From positions 22,334,001 through 22,398,000 of the forward strand of contig JAQISU010000108.1 of assembly GCA_029339505.1 (NCBI GenBank): 64,000 bases of DNA. The letters are read 5' to 3'. Below, one piece after another: positions 60,380 through 64,000 of this stretch. Position 1 is the stretch's first letter. The number at the start of each line of letters is the position of its first letter. The notes beneath the pieces were generated by a model that worked only from the letters and a program-made list of their open reading frames with translations, did not search any database and was not told the DNA's origin. The translations under genes and the position numbers were made by a program. The stretch comes from Unio delphinus (lineage: Eukaryota > Mollusca > Bivalvia > Unionida > Unionidae).

Positions 60380-60699
60380 AATTTTTCTTGGTTTGATTAG
60401 GATTTGTAACGTAGCCTTAACAATGTTTCAGTCATATCGCTACGATAGCTGCAGTGAGCCAGTTTATAGTGATGCCTAGCACTGGGGCATCATGCCGCAG
60501 ACATGTAGAATGATGTCCCTCCCAGTCACATTCTTCTGACACCAGGCCGACCAGTTCTAACACTAAACTCTTAATGCTGAGCGCCAAGCAAGGCATTTAT
60601 TATTGCCATGTGTGTACGTCTTTGGTATGACTCGGTTGGGGATCGGACCCACGACCTCCTTCCGTGGCATACGATCGAACCATTAAGCCACCGGAGCGG
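60380..60699 (-). mobile_element. tRNA-derived SINE with perfect 11-bp target duplication
   Basis: On the minus strand it starts CCGCTCCGGTGGCTTAATGG (A-box region), has GGTCGTGGGTCCGATCCCC (B-box) and a long unique body with ATGTCTGCGGCATGATG, and ends AATCAAACCAAG. TACACAAGTTA flanks it exactly at 60,369-60,379 and 60,700-60,710, fixing both boundaries and indicating a fairly recent insertion. Confidence 0.85.
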
Positions 60700-60710
60700 T
60701 ACACAAGTTA

Positions 60711-62030
60711 TATAATAAATTGATAAATGACGTAAACTATGACGCACTGTTATTGGACTGAATTACTTTTATGAGGCAAATGTGCCCAAGATTTCTCGTA
60801 TCTGTTTAAAATATATGTTGCAGTAATAAATACCAACACAAAAATGTGTATTGTTAGAAAGTCTGTTGTATATGGACGAAGAAGACCAAATCAAGGTCCC
60901 TGCAGCAAAACGTGGTAGAATATTGGGGAGGAAATGAAAATGAAACCAATTAAATTTCCGTTTTCACTGAGTAAACTATTGTACGGGACATTTATTAAAT
61001 AAGGACGTTAAAAACAACGCATTCACTGCGTGGCATGAGCCCTTTTCTTATATCAGTTATAGACAGGATAAGTTCAAAGTATCTAACGGAAACAATTTAA
61101 CTGTGGAGCAGAAAATGTATAGTATGGAGTTGAATTATATAATTATTCATAAGAAACAAGTTTTGTCTGAAATGCTATTTTAAAGACACATAACTGAAAG
61201 TATGTAAGTTCTGTAATCCATATATAATTGGGAACGTTGAGCGTATTTTTCCCAGGTTAAATCTAGCTTACATAGCTTACCGTCATGAAAAGATAATAAT
61301 TTTCTGGATAGAAAACACTCCATAGTAACGCCTCCACATATACTCATGTAAGTGCTAACATAACACACACACACACACACACATATATATGTATATAAAT
61401 TCCCTTCAAAATAAAACGGGTATTCATTCTTTTTGTGGTACGATAAAAAAGTTCCAACAGATCTACTTCTTGCGAGTGATTAAAATGCAGTCATTTAAAA
61501 CCATAATAGAAGCATTGTGACGAAACTCCAGATTATCGTGCAAAATGTCACGTCCGTCAAGGTAAATGACTCTGGACTACAATGCATCTATAAAATTAAA
61601 ATATAAACCTTCAAAACAGATGAAAAAGATCAATTTACAAAATGACCGCCACGTGTTTTATTCTTAAAGGAAAATGTTAGGAGGAAAACAAGACATATAT
61701 ACCTGACAATATATCAGTAACAGCGAAGATATTTGTATAATTCTCCTTTGAATATGATGATTTACTGCTAAGCGTTTTCGTCTGTCCACATCATTAGCTG
61801 TCTGTGATTCTGCCAGGCATTGCAATAACAACATCTTTGCTGACATTGAACATCCTTAATCCAAGATTATTTTTCAAACGTTCACTCCTTATACACAGGC
61901 AAAAAAATATTTCGTCATGAAAACACAATAATTATCTTGTTTCAGTAACGTATTCAATTTACACCATAATGATTCACAGACATGAATATATTATGTTTGT
62001 TTCTGAGAGAGAGAGAAAAATAAAAAGTGA
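60711..62030. other. Host intergenic DNA
   Basis: Contains an (AC)9 run at 61,364-61,381 and otherwise no recognised feature. ORFs are short and shadow-like. Confidence 0.45.
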
Positions 62031-62031
62031 T

Positions 62032-63075
<1,044 letters not shown>

Positions 63076-63551
63076 AAAAATAAAAATACATCTAAAGCTC
63101 GATATATTTTAATAAGGCATTTAAGCATTTCATTCAGTCATACAATTGGTAAAATCTGAACGTAAAAGCATGTGTTTATGAGCCGATAAAAAAATATACT
63201 TAATTATCAAGATAGCGGTTGAAACTCTGAATTTCAAAGATCAATAAGACTACTGTTAAAATTTTTCTCGTGCGTAATATATGTATAGCAATTTGAAAGT
63301 AAGTCACAATGTATGAAGAAGTTACCTCGATACTCGAACAATTTTCATGTAGGCAAGATCATATTAGAGCATAAGAACTATCTTTCTCCCTCTTTTGACG
63401 TATTCCTTCTTTGTAAGTGTTTGATCAAATTTGTTGCGTCAGATGCAACATTATCTTCTAACGCGAGTGATCTTTGCCGAACATATTCGTTGATAACTTT
63501 TTGGTTTTGTAGCTCAGCGTTTGAACCTCTGCAACGAGTCTCCACAACTCT

Positions 63552-63980
63552 TTATTTTCGTACCTTATCATATACAGTTGATGGATTGACTCTTGGTAAC
63601 GATTTCGTGTATACTTTGTCATACCAATATGAGGAATCGGCTACTGAAACCAGTTTCTTGGGTTTCTTTGTAACAGTGGGATCCGGTGCGATTTGTTCTA
63701 AAGTCATATAACTATGTTGAACCATTGCATCATGTCCCATATTATTTGTAGTCGGATGTGTACTACCTAATGAATCCGACCCCAAGCGAAAATAAGTTTC
63801 GTCTGAGCGACATTCATCTTGAAGATGAGAATAATCATACACATGTTCATGTTCGTTGATATTTTGTGATCCAGCCTTTTCAATCAACGGTAAATTACAA
63901 TGTGTCCTGAATTTGCTTGTAGTAATGGGGGATGATCGTACCTCTCTTGGGTAAATCTGCCTTTCTTTTATTGTGATGTT
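63552..63980 (-). CDS. Last exon of a probable receptor with ITAM-like cytoplasmic tail (partial)
   Basis: A minus-strand frame open from about 63,980 to a TAA at 63,552-63,554. The residues are polar and Tyr-rich: HVYDYSHLQDECRSDETYFR with YSHL and YFRL separated by nine residues, then SYMTLEQI and YDKV twice near the end. YxxL-x(6-12)-YxxL is the ITAM pattern used by Draper/MEGF10-type engulfment receptors and other immune receptors. No transmembrane or extracellular part is in the window, so the family is inferred. The 5' end of the exon is uncertain because no clean splice acceptor is evident. AATAAA (63,551-63,556) overlaps the stop. Confidence 0.45.
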   Translation of the reverse strand, partial: NITIKERQIYPREVRSSPITTSKFRTHCNLPLIEKAGSQNINEHEHVYDYSHLQDECRSDETYFRLGSDSLGSTHPTTNNMGHDAMVQHSYMTLEQIAPDPTVTKKPKKLVSVADSSYWYDKVYTKSLPRVNPSTVYDKVRK

Positions 63981-64000
63981 TTATGTGCAACTAGTAGTCA

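Overview
The window reads as AT-rich, repeat-laden invertebrate nuclear DNA, most likely from a mollusc. I infer this from the tRNA-derived SINEs, an L2/CR1-like LINE with a (TAA)n tail, very long di- and tetranucleotide arrays, and the almost complete absence of long host ORFs. No bacterial or organellar genes were seen.

Two stretches differ. Positions 1 to about 12,250 (copy 1, cut by the left window edge) and about 19,130 to 32,650 (copy 2) are two diverged, same-orientation copies of a Maverick/Polinton (adintovirus-like) endogenous virus. They share the same gene order: packaging ATPase (-); zinc-ribbon + PLA2 protein (+); integrase (+); a long protein-primed DNA polymerase B gene that also carries SF1 helicase and HNH-like regions (-); a zinc-ribbon protein and an HNH endonuclease (+); then a virion block on the + strand. 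The virion block holds small unknown proteins, a small basic virion protein, the major capsid protein, a hydrophobic minor virion protein, an adenain-like protease, a coiled-coil protein, a membrane protein and a penton-like minor capsid protein. Almost every gene is broken by stops, frameshifts or deletions. The two copies have lost different parts: copy 1 lacks about 2.7 kb of the virion block and the first half of the helicase, and copy 2 lacks the polymerase palm and the second half of the helicase. Together they show the ancestral layout.

Between and after the copies lies host DNA: minisatellites (about 15.3-15.9 kb), a GTAT/GTCT/GCAT array (16.9-17.3 kb), several (AT)n arrays, and a direct segmental duplication (about 42.17-48.52 kb and 50.05-54.02 kb). 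The first duplicon was later hit by a 5'-truncated L2/CR1-like LINE. SINEs lie at 59.6 and 60.4 kb, a large microsatellite cluster at 62.0-63.1 kb, and at the right edge, on the minus strand, the last exon of a probable receptor whose tail has ITAM-like tyrosine motifs.

All similarity statements come from reading the sequence. No alignment, search or domain tool was run, so identities and family names are recognition calls at the stated confidence.
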